From Bradyrhizobium liaoningense (GTDB taxonomy: Bacteria > Pseudomonadota > Alphaproteobacteria > Rhizobiales > Xanthobacteraceae), in assembly GCF_018130955.1 (NCBI RefSeq), contig NZ_JAFCJM010000004.1:181828-245827 (forward strand): a stretch of 64,000 nt of DNA, read 5' to 3'. Position 1 is the first letter of the stretch. Every line of letters starts with the position of its first letter. The notes beneath the pieces were generated by a model that worked only from the letters and a program-made list of their open reading frames with translations, ran no database searches and was not told the DNA's origin. Made by a program: the position numbers and the translations under genes. Of this stretch, positions 52,305-61,855 are shown piece by piece.

Positions 52305-53521
52305 GCCGGCTCGAACGGCCGGGCGGCGGGTTCGTCGGCACGGTGCGAGGCTCCGGCGCTCGCGCCTTGCCGCAGCCAGCGATCGGCGGCGTCACGGCCG
52401 CTCCGGTGCAGGAGGCGAATGAAGCCGCGGCCGAGATCGGTCGATGAGCGCTGCGCCAGGCCCTCGATCTCGTCTTCCGCCGCCAGCTTGAACAGCCGCA
52501 GCGCCGGTGCGGCACTGGCGCGGGCCCATTCCACCGCCGCGATCTCGGCATTGAGCGCCGCATTCGCCGCGATCTGGTCGAGCCGGCGGTCGATCGCCGC
52601 AAGGGTGATCGGGACATAGCCGTCGCGCGACGGGGTGACCTGGACGACCAGTACGTCGCTCGCCGCCGTCTCCTGCACCAGCCGCAGCAGCGGCGGGTTG
52701 CCGCCATAGCCGCCGTCCCAATAGGCCTCGCCCTCGATCTCGACCGCGCAATGCACCAGCGGCGGGCAGGTGGAGGCGAGCGCGACGTCGGCGGTCATGG
52801 CGTCATTGCCAAAAACCTGCTGCCGGCCGTCGCGAATCCGCGTCGCCGCGATCAGGAGCTTTGGGCAGGCCTTTTCGCGCAGCGCCGAAAAATTGATGTC
52901 GCGCGACAGCGCCTGGCGCAGCGGATCGAGATCGAACGGGTCGAACTGTCCGGAGCGCAGCGTCGCGCCGAATGCGACCGAGCTTCCGGCCGGCGAGAAG
53001 CCGCCGACCAGCATCAGCGAGCGGAACGAGGCCTCGTGCATCAGCCGCCCCCAGAAGCGGTTGAGCCGGCTGCGCGCGCCTTCGCGGCCGCCGTCGACGA
53101 GACCGGAGGCAACCAGCAGCGCATTGATCGCGCCGGCGCTGGCGCCGCTGATGGTGTCGAGCTCGACGTCCGGTTCCTCGAGGAGCCGCTCCAGCACGCC
53201 CCAGGTGAAGGCCGCAAACGTGCCGCCGCCCTGCAGCGCCAGCGAGAGTCGCTTCGGCGGCCAGGAAGTGGAAGGACGTTCGACCGGGACCGGGCCTGCC
53301 ACCGGTCGTTCGACCGGCCGAGCCATGACGGGTGCAGGCGTCTCGCTCACGACCGTCGGCTGGGGAGCGGGGCGCGATTCCTCGACAACGGCCGGCGAGG
53401 ACGTGTCTGACCAGATGTTGGTGGCGAAGAGCAGGCGGCTTGCAGCGGTACCGGCGGGCGCCGCTTCATTCGCGGCGCGCTGCGAAGCCAGATCGTGTGT
53501 GACGTCGCTCTTCTCGTTCAT
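52301..53521 (-). CDS. Patatin-like phospholipase
   Basis: This 406-residue protein has the patatin fold (about 85-300): the oxyanion loop LQGGGTFAAFTWG, the nucleophile elbow ISGASAGAIN with the catalytic serine, and the catalytic aspartate in YWDGGYGGNP. The first 80 residues form a Pro/Val/Ala-rich disordered tail (MARPVERPVAGPVPVERPS). Patatins hydrolyse acyl chains from lipids. No partner gene is evident. Confidence 0.92.
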   Translation of the reverse strand: MNEKSDVTHDLASQRAANEAAPAGTAASRLLFATNIWSDTSSPAVVEESRPAPQPTVVSETPAPVMARPVERPVAGPVPVERPSTSWPPKRLSLALQGGGTFAAFTWGVLERLLEEPDVELDTISGASAGAINALLVASGLVDGGREGARSRLNRFWGRLMHEASFRSLMLVGGFSPAGSSVAFGATLRSGQFDPFDLDPLRQALSRDINFSALREKACPKLLIAATRIRDGRQQVFGNDAMTADVALASTCPPLVHCAVEIEGEAYWDGGYGGNPPLLRLVQETAASDVLVVQVTPSRDGYVPITLAAIDRRLDQIAANAALNAEIAAVEWARASAAPALRLFKLAAEDEIEGLAQRSSTDLGRGFIRLLHRSGRDAADRWLRQGASAGASHRADEPAARPFEPA

Positions 53522-53659
53522 GGACGTAAGCCGGATAACGCCATTCCCATCGGTCAGGATGACAGCCTTGGAACCTGTTGACCACTATGGCCAGGAGTTG
53601 CGAACAGGAATTGGGACATAATGCGCTGAAGGCGCGTCGGTATCCGGACTTTTTCCGGA

Positions 53660-54256
53660 CTACGATTTTTGTCCGATCCGGCTCTCGGTGCCCGATTGCA
53701 GCCGCTTGATGTTTTCGCGGTGCGTGTAGAACAGGACGAGCGTCAGTACCGCGAACAGCGAGGCGAGCGCGAGGTGGCCGAACCACCACAGGAAGATCGG
53801 CGTGATGAAGGCCGCGACCAGCGCCGAGAGCGAGGAGTAGCGCGTGGTGAAGGCGGTGGCGAGCCACAGCAGGCAGAAGAACAGCGCACCCGGCCAGAAC
53901 AGGCCGAGCAAGATGCCGATATAGACCGCAACGCCCTTGCCGCCCTTGAATCTGAGCCAGACCGGGAAGTTGTGGCCGAGGAAGGCGCCGAGGCCGGCCA
54001 GCATCGCCGCGTTGGGACCCCCGAAATAACCTGATATCACGACCGCGGCCGTGCCTTTGAGCGCGTCGAGCAGCAGCGTCGCCGCCGCCAGACCCTTGCG
54101 TCCGGTGCGCAGCACATTGGTGGCGCCGATATTGCCGGAGCCGATCGAGCGCAGATCCTGCGTGCCTGCGAGTTTGGTCAGAATCAGCCCGAACGGAATC
54201 GAGCCGAGGAGGTAGCCGATGACCAACGCCACCGGCAAAAATGCCTCAGGTCCCAT
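53660..54256 (-). CDS. plsY: Glycerol-3-phosphate acyltransferase PlsY
   Basis: This 198-residue protein has five to seven membrane spans and the three PlsY motifs: [13 protein letters not shown] near the N-terminus, [16 protein letters not shown] with the phosphate-binding loop, and [16 protein letters not shown]. It transfers acyl from acyl-phosphate to glycerol 3-phosphate in the first step of phospholipid synthesis. GGAGGAG lies eight bases before ATG 54256, which decides the start over the upstream opening. It follows pyrC beyond a repeat on the same strand. Confidence 0.95.
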   Translation of the reverse strand: MGPEAFLPVALVIGYLLGSIPFGLILTKLAGTQDLRSIGSGNIGATNVLRTGRKGLAAATLLLDALKGTAAVVISGYFGGPNAAMLAGLGAFLGHNFPVWLRFKGGKGVAVYIGILLGLFWPGALFFCLLWLATAFTTRYSSLSALVAAFITPIFLWWFGHLALASLFAVLTLVLFYTHRENIKRLQSGTESRIGQKS

Positions 54257-54303
54257 CGGCGGCGCTCCTCCGGCATATTTCCCGCGCATAGTCTTTTTCC
54301 GAC

Positions 54304-54347
54304 GCGTTTTCTTGACGCGAACCGGTGTCCACTTCGCTTGAAAACGC
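54304..54347. repeat. Repeat, GCGTTTTC/GAAAACGC type, inverted orientation
   Basis: GCGTTTTCTTGACGCGAACC to CTTGAAAACGC is the inverse of the copy at 48494-48537. It lies between pyrC and plsY, within a likely common transcript. Confidence 0.85.
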
Positions 54348-54351
54348 GATG

Positions 54352-55659
54352 TCAGACATGCTCATAGACCGTCCGTCCCCCCACAATAGTCCTCACCACG
54401 CGGCCGGAGAAGCGGGCTTCGTCGAACGGCGTGTTCTTGCAGGGCGTCTTGAGATCGATGGGATCGAGCACCCAGGGCGTGTCGGCATCGATGACGATGA
54501 CATCGGCCGGCGCGCCGGAGCGCAAGGTGCCGCCGGGCAGACCCAACAGTTCCGCCGGTCGCGTCGACATCGCCTTGATCAGCGTCTTCAGCTCCAGCTC
54601 GCCATTGTGCACCAGCCGCAGGCCCGCCGGCAGCATGGTCTGGAGACCCACCGCGCCGCTTGCCGCTTCGGCGAAGGGCAGGCGCTTGACCTCGACGTCC
54701 TGCGGATTGTGGTCGGACATGATGACGTCGACGAGCCCGGAGGCCACGGCTGAAACCAGCGCGCGGCGGTCGTCCTCGGTCCGCAGCGGCGGCGACAGTT
54801 TCAGGAAGGTCCGGTAGGGCCCGATGTCGTTCTCGTTCAGCGCCAGATGGTTGATCGAGACGGACGCGCTCACGGCAAGGCCCGCGTCGCGCGCACGCTT
54901 GAGCACGTCGAGCGAGTCGATGCAGGACAGCGAAGCGGCGTGATAGCGGCCGCCGGTCAGCGCCACCAGCCGCATGTCGCGCTCGAGCACGACGGCTTCG
55001 GCGGCGTTCGGGATGCCCATCAGGCCGAGCCTCGTGGCGAACTCGCCCTCGTTCATCACGCCTTCGCCGACGAGATTCGGGTCTTCGGTGTCGTGCACGA
55101 TCAGCGCGTCGAAATCGCGCGCGTAGGTCAGAGCCCGACGCATCACCTGGGCATTCATGACGCTGCGACAGACGTCGCCGAAGGCCACGGCGCCGGCGGC
55201 CTTGAGCAGGCCGAACTCCGTCATCTCCTCGCCGCGCATGCCCTTGGTGAGGGCCGCCATCGGCTGGATGTTGACGATTGCGGTGTCGCGGGCGCGCCGC
55301 ATCACAAAATCCACCGTCGCCGAATTGTCGATCACGGGCGAGGTGTCGGGCTGGCAGATGATGGTGGTGATGCCGCCGGAGGCCGCGGCCTGGCTCGCAG
55401 TCGCAAAGGTCTCGCGATGGCTGAAGCCGGGCTCGCCGACGAAGGCGCGCATGTCGATCAGGCCGGGGGCCACAATCTTGCCGGAGCAATTGACGATGTC
55501 GGTGCCCTCGGGGACACCGGCCGCACCGATGCCCCGGCGCGTCTCGCGGATAGTGCCGTCGGCAATCAACACGTCGCCCACAGCGTCGAAATCCCGCGAC
55601 GGATCGATGACGCGGGCGTTGGCGAGCAGGATCGGGCGGCGGTCGGTCAGCATCGGCAT
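54352..55659 (-). CDS. Dihydroorotase homologue lacking the HxH motif (PyrC-prime type)
   Basis: This 435-residue amidohydrolase-fold protein is paired with pyrB and overlaps it by TGATG. Where class I dihydroorotases have a DxHxH metal motif, this one reads [14 protein letters not shown], so both histidines are missing. Other positions are partly kept: [17 protein letters not shown] and MSDHNPQD. Catalytic activity is doubtful. In Pseudomonas a similar inactive homologue, PyrC-prime, is a structural partner of aspartate carbamoyltransferase, and this gene may do the same. An active dihydroorotase would then lie elsewhere. Confidence 0.88.
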   Translation of the reverse strand: MPMLTDRRPILLANARVIDPSRDFDAVGDVLIADGTIRETRRGIGAAGVPEGTDIVNCSGKIVAPGLIDMRAFVGEPGFSHRETFATASQAAASGGITTIICQPDTSPVIDNSATVDFVMRRARDTAIVNIQPMAALTKGMRGEEMTEFGLLKAAGAVAFGDVCRSVMNAQVMRRALTYARDFDALIVHDTEDPNLVGEGVMNEGEFATRLGLMGIPNAAEAVVLERDMRLVALTGGRYHAASLSCIDSLDVLKRARDAGLAVSASVSINHLALNENDIGPYRTFLKLSPPLRTEDDRRALVSAVASGLVDVIMSDHNPQDVEVKRLPFAEAASGAVGLQTMLPAGLRLVHNGELELKTLIKAMSTRPAELLGLPGGTLRSGAPADVIVIDADTPWVLDPIDLKTPCKNTPFDEARFSGRVVRTIVGGRTVYEHV

Positions 55660-56612
55660 CACGCGTTGGGCAGGTTGCGGGCGAGCGCTTCCAGCACCGC
55701 CATGCGCACCGCCACTCCCATTTCCACCTGTTCGCGGATCAGCGACTGGGCGCCGTCGGCGACCGCCGAGTCGATTTCGACGCCGCGGTTCATCGGGCCC
55801 GGATGCATCACCAGTGCGTCGGGTTTTGCGTAGGCGAGCTTTTTCTGGTCCAGCCCGAAATAGTGGAAGTATTCGCTCAACGACGGCACGAAGGAGCCGT
55901 TCATGCGCTCACGCTGCAGACGCAGCATCATCACGATATCCGCGCCTTCCAGCCCCTCGCGCATGTCGCGCGCGACCTCGACGCCCATCCGCTCGATGCC
56001 GGGCGGCAGCAATGTCGTGGGGCCAACGACGCGGACGCGGGCGCCCATCGTGTTGAGCAGGATAATGTTGGAGCGGGCGACGCGCGAATGCAGCACGTCA
56101 CCGCAGATCGCGACCACGAGACCCTCGATCCGGCCCTTGTTGCGGCGGATCGTCAGCGCGTCGAGCAGCGCCTGCGTCGGGTGCTCATGCGCGCCATCGC
56201 CGGCATTGATCACGGAACCGTCAACCTTGCGGGCCAGAAGTTCCACCGCGCCTGACGCGTGATGGCGCATCACCAGAATGTCCGGATGCATCGCGTTCAG
56301 GGTCACCGCGGTGTCGATCAGCGTCTCGCCCTTTTTCATGGACGAGGAGGACACCGACATGTTCATGACGTCGGCACCCAAGCGCTTGCCGGCGAGCTCG
56401 AAGGAGGACTGGGTGCGGGTCGAGGCCTCGAAGAACAGGTTCACCTGCGTCCGTCCACGCAGGACGGTGCGCTTCTTGTCCACCTGGCGATTGAGCTCGA
56501 CATACTCCTCGGACAGGTCGAGCAGCCCGGTGATGTCGGCAGCGGAAAGGCCCTCGATACCCAGCAGATGCCGGTGACCGAGGACGAAGGTCGATTTCGA
56601 TGCGGAGGTCAT
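55659..56612 (-). CDS. pyrB: Aspartate carbamoyltransferase catalytic subunit
   Basis: This 317-residue protein has the carbamoyl-phosphate motif [20 protein letters not shown] (STRT), the HPTQALLD motif and, near the C-terminus, [12 protein letters not shown], all typical of ATCase. It joins carbamoyl phosphate and aspartate in pyrimidine synthesis. The start at ATG 56612 gives the normal length; the frame is open 13 codons further. It is followed directly by the dihydroorotase homologue, the usual partner in the class A type complex. Confidence 0.95.
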   Translation of the reverse strand: MTSASKSTFVLGHRHLLGIEGLSAADITGLLDLSEEYVELNRQVDKKRTVLRGRTQVNLFFEASTRTQSSFELAGKRLGADVMNMSVSSSSMKKGETLIDTAVTLNAMHPDILVMRHHASGAVELLARKVDGSVINAGDGAHEHPTQALLDALTIRRNKGRIEGLVVAICGDVLHSRVARSNIILLNTMGARVRVVGPTTLLPPGIERMGVEVARDMREGLEGADIVMMLRLQRERMNGSFVPSLSEYFHYFGLDQKKLAYAKPDALVMHPGPMNRGVEIDSAVADGAQSLIREQVEMGVAVRMAVLEALARNLPNA

Positions 56613-56730
56613 TAAAAGCAGAGCTATAGGCGGGGATGGGGGGGTCGGCAAGGGCCAATCGGCGGGAAGTGAGTTATCCCCTGATCTGTCCAGCAGTCGC
56701 TGTCCCGATCTGGGCCGTTGCAGTTTTCTC

Positions 56731-56821
56731 CGTCGTGCCCGGGCTTGTCCCGGGCATCCACGATCTTACTCTCTTGCCGCAAAATGGGCGTGGATGGCCG
56801 GGACAAGCCCGGCCATGACGA
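56731..56821. repeat. Palindromic repeat, GGCTTGTCCCGGGC type
   Basis: CGTCGTGCCCGGGCTTGTCC and GGACAAGCCCGGCCATGACG are inverted ends, with GCATCCACG and CGTGGATGGC inside. It is the family of 29980-30069. It creates an ATG in frame with the next gene that should not be used as its start. Confidence 0.88.
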
Positions 56822-56835
56822 GGTGGGAGCTTCCG

Positions 56836-57585
56836 TTGAAGACAAGTTTGACCGCGCTTTGGGTCGCAGCATTCGCAGGCACAGCCCACGCCCAATCGCT
56901 GCTCGGCGGCTTCGTCTATCTGCGCGACATCGACCCGACCATCATCCAGGACATCCGCTACGCCACATCAAACAATTTTGTCGGCAAGCCGCTCAACGGC
57001 TATACCGCCGGCGAGTGTGTGGTGAAGCGGGACGTCGGCCTGCGGCTGAAGGCGGTGCAGCAGGAGCTCAGCGGCCAAAGCCTCTCGCTCAAGGTGTTCG
57101 ATTGCTACCGTCCGGTGCGCGCCTCGCTCGACATGGTGGCGTGGGCGCAGAACGGCAGGGAGACGGCGGCGGAACGGCGTTACAACCCGAAAATCCCCAA
57201 GACCGAGCTGTTTCGGCTCGGCTACATTGCCAGTCGTTCGCAACACTCCACCGGTGCCGCGCTGGACCTGACGCTGGTCGACCTCAAGGCGGACAATTCG
57301 GCCAAGATCGATCCCGCGAGGGCCTATGCGGATTGCACGGCGCCCGTCGAAGCGCGGGCGCCCGAAGGCAGCGTCGACATGGGCACCGGCTACGACTGCA
57401 CGGATCTCAAGGGGCACACCGCCGCGCGCAGCATCACGCCGGAGCAGCGCGCCTGGCGTAACCGGCTGGTTGCTGCGATGGCCCGGCAAGGCTTTGTGAA
57501 CTATTCAAAGGAGTGGTGGCATTTTTCTCTGCCTGGGGCGGGCGGGGCAGCCTATGATTTCCCGATCCAGCCGCGCCGGAACTAA
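56836..57585 (+). CDS. D-alanyl-D-alanine dipeptidase, VanX/DdpX-like
   Basis: This 249-residue M15 metallopeptidase has the zinc motif SQHSTGAALDLTL with the His and Asp ligands and the catalytic EWWHFSL near the C-terminus. A signal peptide (KTSLTALWVAAFAGTAHAQ) directs it to the periplasm. TTG 56836 with GGGAG before it is the likely start, giving a clean signal peptide; ATG 56794 upstream lies in a palindromic repeat. Housekeeping members recycle D-Ala-D-Ala or trim peptidoglycan. No van-type resistance genes are near. Confidence 0.88.
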   Translation: MKTSLTALWVAAFAGTAHAQSLLGGFVYLRDIDPTIIQDIRYATSNNFVGKPLNGYTAGECVVKRDVGLRLKAVQQELSGQSLSLKVFDCYRPVRASLDMVAWAQNGRETAAERRYNPKIPKTELFRLGYIASRSQHSTGAALDLTLVDLKADNSAKIDPARAYADCTAPVEARAPEGSVDMGTGYDCTDLKGHTAARSITPEQRAWRNRLVAAMARQGFVNYSKEWWHFSLPGAGGAAYDFPIQPRRN

Positions 57586-57607
57586 AAGTTTCGGCCCGAG
57601 GTATGTC

Positions 57608-59251
57608 ATGACGCAGCCAATTTTTGCGACCCACGAGGTCTTCAATCAGTCGCCGCCGTTCGAGGGCGTCGATTTCTTCGCAGCCGACCGTCCGCTGGTG
57701 GAGGCCGTGAGGGCCAATGGCGGCGCTGCCGCAGAAAAAGAGCTGTCCGATTTTGGCAAGACCTGGGGTTCGGCCGCGATGGCCGAGCGGGGTCGCGTGG
57801 CGAACGAGAACACACCAAAGCTGCGCAGCTTCGATTCCCGGGGCAACCGTCGCGACCAGGTCGAGTTTCACCCCTCTTATCACGAGCTGATGGCGCACAG
57901 CGCGCACGCCGGCGTGCACAACTCCACCTGGAGCGCCGACGGCAAGCCCGCGGGCGATGCCGCCGAGGTCGTACGCGCGGCAAAGTTCTACATCGCCGCG
58001 CAGGTCGAGACCGGCCATCTCTGCCCGATCACCATGACGCGCGCCTCGGTGGGTGCGCTCGCCATGCAGCCTGATCTGCTGGCGAAGGTGATGCCAGTGC
58101 TGTCGACCAGGAGCTATGACCCCAGCTTCGCGCCGTGGTGGGAGAAACGCGGCATGACGCTCGGCATGGGCATGACCGAGAAGCAGGGCGGCACCGACGT
58201 GCGCTCCAACATGACGCGCGCGGTGCGCGATGGTGACGCTTATCGCATCACCGGGCACAAATGGTTCATGTCGGCGCCGATGTGCGACGCTTTCCTGGTG
58301 CTTGCGCAGGCGGACGATGGGTTGACCTGTTTCTTTATGCCGCGCTTTGCGCCCGACGGTTCGGTCAACGCGATCCAGTTCCAGCGGTTGAAGGACAAGC
58401 TCGGCAACCGCTCCAACGCCTCTTCCGAGGTCGAGTTCGTCGGCGCCTATGCCGAACGTGTCGGCGAGGAGGGCAAGGGCATCCGCACCATCATCCAGAT
58501 GGTGCAGCTCACGCGGCAGGATTGCGCGATCGCTTCTGTCGGGTTGATGCGCTCGGGGCTCGCGCATGCGCTGCATCACGCGCGTCACCGCAGCGTGTTC
58601 CAAAAGCATCTCGCCGATCAGCCCCTGATGCAGGCCGTGCTGTCCGACATGGCGCTGCATGTCGAGGCTGGTGTCGCGCTGGTGATGCGGCTCTGCCGCG
58701 GCTTCGACCGCACGCCGCACGATCCGGCCGAGGCCGCCTACATGCGGCTGCTGACGCCCGCGATCAAATACTGGACCTGCAAGAGCGCGCCGCCATTCCT
58801 CTACGAGGCCATGGAGTGCCTCGGCGGCAATGGCTATGTCGAGGAGGGCATTTTGGCGCGCCACTATCGGGAGTCGCCCGTCAACGCGATCTGGGAAGGC
58901 TCCGGTAATGTGATGTGCCTGGACGTGCTGCGCGCACTGGCGCGCGAGCCGGAAGCTGCGACTGCCGTGATGCAGGGTCTTGCCACTGAGACCAAGAGCC
59001 TGCCCGGCGCCGGCGAAGCGATCACCTTCATCGGCAAGGCCTTCCGGCGCCCGGACGGCGAGCGCGTCGCGCGGCTCGCGGTGGAAAAACTCGCGCTGCT
59101 GTCGGCCGCAGCGGCCTTAAATGGCGTGTCGCCGCGCAACGCCGAGTTGTTCGCCGCCACGCGCCTCGCAACGAACCACGCCAGCATGTACGGCGCTGTG
59201 GATTTGCTGCCGAGCGACACGCGCGCGCTGCTGGAGCGGGCATTACCTTGA
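57608..59251 (+). CDS. Acyl-CoA dehydrogenase of the AidB type
   Basis: This 547-residue flavoprotein is longer than standard acyl-CoA dehydrogenases. It has MGMTEKQGGTDVRSNMTRA, YRITGHKWFMSAPMCDAF, and the AidB-like C-domain with ECLGGNGYVEEGILARHYRE and the glutamate in AIWEGSGNVM. AidB itself is involved in the response to alkylating agents and has a weak isovaleryl-CoA dehydrogenase activity; the true substrate of most homologues is unknown. It begins 22 bases after the dipeptidase stop on the same strand. Confidence 0.9.
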   Translation: MTQPIFATHEVFNQSPPFEGVDFFAADRPLVEAVRANGGAAAEKELSDFGKTWGSAAMAERGRVANENTPKLRSFDSRGNRRDQVEFHPSYHELMAHSAHAGVHNSTWSADGKPAGDAAEVVRAAKFYIAAQVETGHLCPITMTRASVGALAMQPDLLAKVMPVLSTRSYDPSFAPWWEKRGMTLGMGMTEKQGGTDVRSNMTRAVRDGDAYRITGHKWFMSAPMCDAFLVLAQADDGLTCFFMPRFAPDGSVNAIQFQRLKDKLGNRSNASSEVEFVGAYAERVGEEGKGIRTIIQMVQLTRQDCAIASVGLMRSGLAHALHHARHRSVFQKHLADQPLMQAVLSDMALHVEAGVALVMRLCRGFDRTPHDPAEAAYMRLLTPAIKYWTCKSAPPFLYEAMECLGGNGYVEEGILARHYRESPVNAIWEGSGNVMCLDVLRALAREPEAATAVMQGLATETKSLPGAGEAITFIGKAFRRPDGERVARLAVEKLALLSAAAALNGVSPRNAELFAATRLATNHASMYGAVDLLPSDTRALLERALP

Positions 59252-59273
59252 TCGTGGCACAATCGCTCCACAC

Positions 59274-59360
59274 CGTCATGCCCAGGCTTGACCCGGGCAT
59301 CCACGCCTTTCCGCGTGCGCTGCTGCACGTGGATGGCCGGGTCAAGCCCGGCCATGACGA
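59274..59360. repeat. Palindromic repeat, GGCTTGACCCGG type
   Basis: CGTCATGCCCAGGCTTGACC and GGGTCAAGCCCGGCCATGAC are inverted ends, with GCATCCACG and CGTGGATGGC inside. It is the family of 29980-30069, in the gap before the CPBP protease gene. Confidence 0.88.
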
Positions 59361-59393
59361 GGCGGTGGGGACGGACCAATCGAAAGAGAATTG

Positions 59394-60164
59394 ATGGACT
59401 CCCTCAATCCCGACCATCCGCCGCTCACGATCACGCCCGCCGAAGCCAAGCCGCGCGTCTGGAAGTTCTGGGGCACGGCGCTGTGGGGCCTCGTCATCTT
59501 CGGCGCGATGTTCGTCGGCCAGATCGGCGCCATCGTCTATCTGGCATGGGTTCGCGGCGGCCCCGTCGACCTGGCATCGATGCAGGACGTCGGCCGCGAT
59601 CCCGCGGCGCTCGCGCTGTCGGTCACCATGGGCCTGCCGACCACGCTCGCAGCCGTATGGCTCGCCATTCGCCTGAAGGGTGCCTCGTTCGTCGACTACC
59701 TCGCGCTGCGCTGGCCGTCCTGGAAGCAGTTTGTGCTCGGCGCGCTCGGTCTCCTGCTGGTCGTGCTGATCTGGGAAACCATGTCCCGCGCGATGGGCCG
59801 TGAGGCGACGCCGGGCGTCATGACCGATCTTTTGAAGTCGGGCCGGGACAAAGGTGCTGCGGCCATTCTCCTCTTCGCCTTCAGCGTGGCCGCACCGATG
59901 TCCGAAGAGGTGCTCGCACGCGGCTTCCTGTATCGCGGCTGGTCGGAAAGCTTCCTGCGCATCCCCGGCGCGATCATCCTGTCGTCGCTGGTATGGACCG
60001 TCGTGCACCTCCAGTACGACCTCTACTTCCTCGCCGAAGTCTTCTCGATCGGCCTGTGGTTCGGCTACATGCGCTACCGCGCCAATTCGCTGTGGCTGAC
60101 GATCATGCTTCACGCGCTGAACAATCTGACCGCGGTGGTGCTGACGATGTGGCTGGGGAAGTAG
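59394..60164 (+). CDS. CPBP-family intramembrane glutamic endopeptidase
   Basis: This 256-residue inner-membrane protein has about eight spans and the three CPBP/Abi motifs: SEEVLARGFLYR (EExxxR), WTVVHLQYDLY (histidine), and LHALNNLTAVV (HxxxN). Such proteases process membrane substrates such as prenylated proteins in eukaryotes or bacteriocin-related proteins in bacteria. ATG 59394 is preferred to a TTG one codon earlier. It is convergent with the AEC transporter gene. The substrate is unknown. Confidence 0.9.
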   Translation: MDSLNPDHPPLTITPAEAKPRVWKFWGTALWGLVIFGAMFVGQIGAIVYLAWVRGGPVDLASMQDVGRDPAALALSVTMGLPTTLAAVWLAIRLKGASFVDYLALRWPSWKQFVLGALGLLLVVLIWETMSRAMGREATPGVMTDLLKSGRDKGAAAILLFAFSVAAPMSEEVLARGFLYRGWSESFLRIPGAIILSSLVWTVVHLQYDLYFLAEVFSIGLWFGYMRYRANSLWLTIMLHALNNLTAVVLTMWLGK

Positions 60165-60172
60165 CGGCGCCG

Positions 60173-61096
60173 TTAGGCCACCAGCGCGATCGCGACCGGC
60201 ATCGTGATCGCCGCCAACATCGTCTGCAGCGTGATGATCTGCGCGAGCAGGGGCGCATCGCCGCCCATCTGGCGTGCCAGCACATAGGCGCTGGGCGAGG
60301 TCGGCACGGCTGCGCAGATTGCGACGATCGTCAGGCTCTTGCCTGACAGCCCGAACCACAGCGCCAGGACCAGCGCGAGCGCGGGCATCAGCACCAGCTT
60401 GAATGCGACACCGAGGCTGGCACCGAGGCTCGGGCGCAGCAGTCCCTTGAGCTGCAGTCCGGCGCCGGTCACGAGCAGGCCGATGGCGAGCGAGGAGCGG
60501 CTCAGCGCATCCGCCACGTCATGCCAGATCTTTGGCAGCGGCAGGTGCACGACATTGACGAAGAGGCCGATGGCGCAGGCCCAGATCAAAGGATTGCTCG
60601 CCACCGTCATGACGATCGCGCGCGCCGACTGCTTCTCCGGCGAGGCATAGTGCGCGAGCACGGCGACACTGAACACGTTGACCAGCGGGATGATCGCGAC
60701 CATCGCCACCGACGCCACCGCCAGGCCGACGTCGCCGAACAGGTTGGCTGATACCGAGAGCGCCACATAGGTCTGCCAACGCGTCGCGCCCTGGAAGATC
60801 GAGGTGAAGGCGGGGCCGTCGATGCCGAGCCGCGCCAGAGCAGGGCGGAGCGCCAGGCACAGCAGCGACATCACCAGCGCTGACAGGAGCAGCGCGCAGC
60901 CGACGCCGGCGATCGGCACCGTGCCCAGGTCGGCCTTCACCAGCGTCTGGATCAGCAGCATCGGAAACAGCACGTAGTAGGTCAGGCGCTCCAGGCCGTG
61001 CCACTGCGTGTCGAGCCGCATCAGGGTGCGCTTGAGGACGACGCCGAGCACGATCAAGATGAAGACCGGCAGAAGCGCCGCAATCACGACGGCCAC
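60173..61096 (-). CDS. AEC-family transporter (auxin efflux carrier-like)
   Basis: This 307-residue protein has ten hydrophobic spans with the mid-protein ASVAMVAIIPLVNVFSVAVL crossover and LAIGLLVTGAGLQLKG after it, the AEC/PIN-like pattern. Bacterial relatives (MdcF/YfdV-like) carry malonate or related dicarboxylates. It starts with GTG, three bases after the ruvX stop, and AGGAC precedes it, so it is co-transcribed with ruvX. The substrate is unknown. Confidence 0.88.
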   Translation of the reverse strand: MAVVIAALLPVFILIVLGVVLKRTLMRLDTQWHGLERLTYYVLFPMLLIQTLVKADLGTVPIAGVGCALLLSALVMSLLCLALRPALARLGIDGPAFTSIFQGATRWQTYVALSVSANLFGDVGLAVASVAMVAIIPLVNVFSVAVLAHYASPEKQSARAIVMTVASNPLIWACAIGLFVNVVHLPLPKIWHDVADALSRSSLAIGLLVTGAGLQLKGLLRPSLGASLGVAFKLVLMPALALVLALWFGLSGKSLTIVAICAAVPTSPSAYVLARQMGGDAPLLAQIITLQTMLAAITMPVAIALVA

Positions 61097-61099
61097 GGG

Positions 61100-61582
61100 T
61101 CAGTCCGTCCTGCGCAAATTGGCGAGCCGGTCGAGCGCGCCCTGCAGGATGAAGATCGCGGCGTGCTCGTCGATCACCTCGGCGCGCTTGGCGCGGCTGA
61201 CATCCATGCCGATCAGCTCCCGCTCGACGGCCGCGGTCGAGAGCCGCTCGTCCCACAGCCCGATCGGAAGTGCGGTGAGGCCGGCGAGGTTGCGGGCAAA
61301 GGCGCGGGTCGATTGCGCGCGCGGGCCTTCGCTGCCGTCCATATTGATGGGAAGGCCGAGCACGAAGCCGACCGCCTTGCGCTCGGTCGCGATTGCGAGA
61401 AGCCTGGCTGCGTCCTGCTTGAATGCCTTGCGCTGGATTGTCTCGACGCCTGTCGCCAGCCGCCGGTCCGGATCGGACGCCGCGACACCGATGGTTTTTG
61501 TGCCGAGATCGAGCCCGATCAACGCCCCGCGTTCGGGCCAGTGGGTTGCAGCATCGACCAGGGGTAGGATAGGAGCCGGCAT
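61100..61582 (-). CDS. ruvX: Putative pre-16S rRNA nuclease / RuvX (YqgF)
   Basis: This 160-residue protein has the RNase H-like YqgF fold: [20 protein letters not shown] with the first Asp, [21 protein letters not shown], and [14 protein letters not shown] with a further catalytic Asp/Glu, then [14 protein letters not shown]. YqgF matures the 5' end of 16S rRNA and has been linked to Holliday junctions. Three close ATG codons (61582, 61588, 61594) are possible. It heads a short unit with the AEC gene. Confidence 0.92.
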   Translation of the reverse strand: MPAPILPLVDAATHWPERGALIGLDLGTKTIGVAASDPDRRLATGVETIQRKAFKQDAARLLAIATERKAVGFVLGLPINMDGSEGPRAQSTRAFARNLAGLTALPIGLWDERLSTAAVERELIGMDVSRAKRAEVIDEHAAIFILQGALDRLANLRRTD

Positions 61583-61639
61583 GGTCATGCGCATAGCATG
61601 CGATGCGCGGCGGAGGCAAAGCGGAGTGGGCGAGGGGTG

Positions 61640-61855
61640 ATGGATTCGCTGACGCTGTTCGGCCTGTTTGCCGTGACCGCGATGCTGGTCTGCTATGCGC
61701 TTGAGGATCGCAGCCACTGGTTCGTGCTGCTGTTCGCCGTCGCCTGTGCGCTCGGCTCGGCCTACGGCTTTTTACAGGGCGCCTGGCCGTTCGGCGTGGT
61801 GGAGGCGATCTGGGCCGTGGTGGCGCTGAGGCGGTGGAATCTCAGGCCGCGATGA
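61640..61855 (+). CDS. Small membrane protein, 71 aa
   Basis: This 71-residue protein has two hydrophobic spans ([18 protein letters not shown] and [19 protein letters not shown]) and a third short one with [21 protein letters not shown] lies just before ATG 61640. It is divergent from ruvX and its stop codon overlaps the end of the LysR gene by 14 bases. Short proteins of this make are widespread in Bradyrhizobium, and no function is known. Confidence 0.78.
   Translation: MDSLTLFGLFAVTAMLVCYALEDRSHWFVLLFAVACALGSAYGFLQGAWPFGVVEAIWAVVALRRWNLRPR

Noticed and set aside
56836..57585. Vancomycin-resistance determinant because of the VanX-like protein
   Set aside because: No vanH, vanA or vanS/R homologues nearby; housekeeping M15 dipeptidases with signal peptides are common in Gram-negative bacteria.
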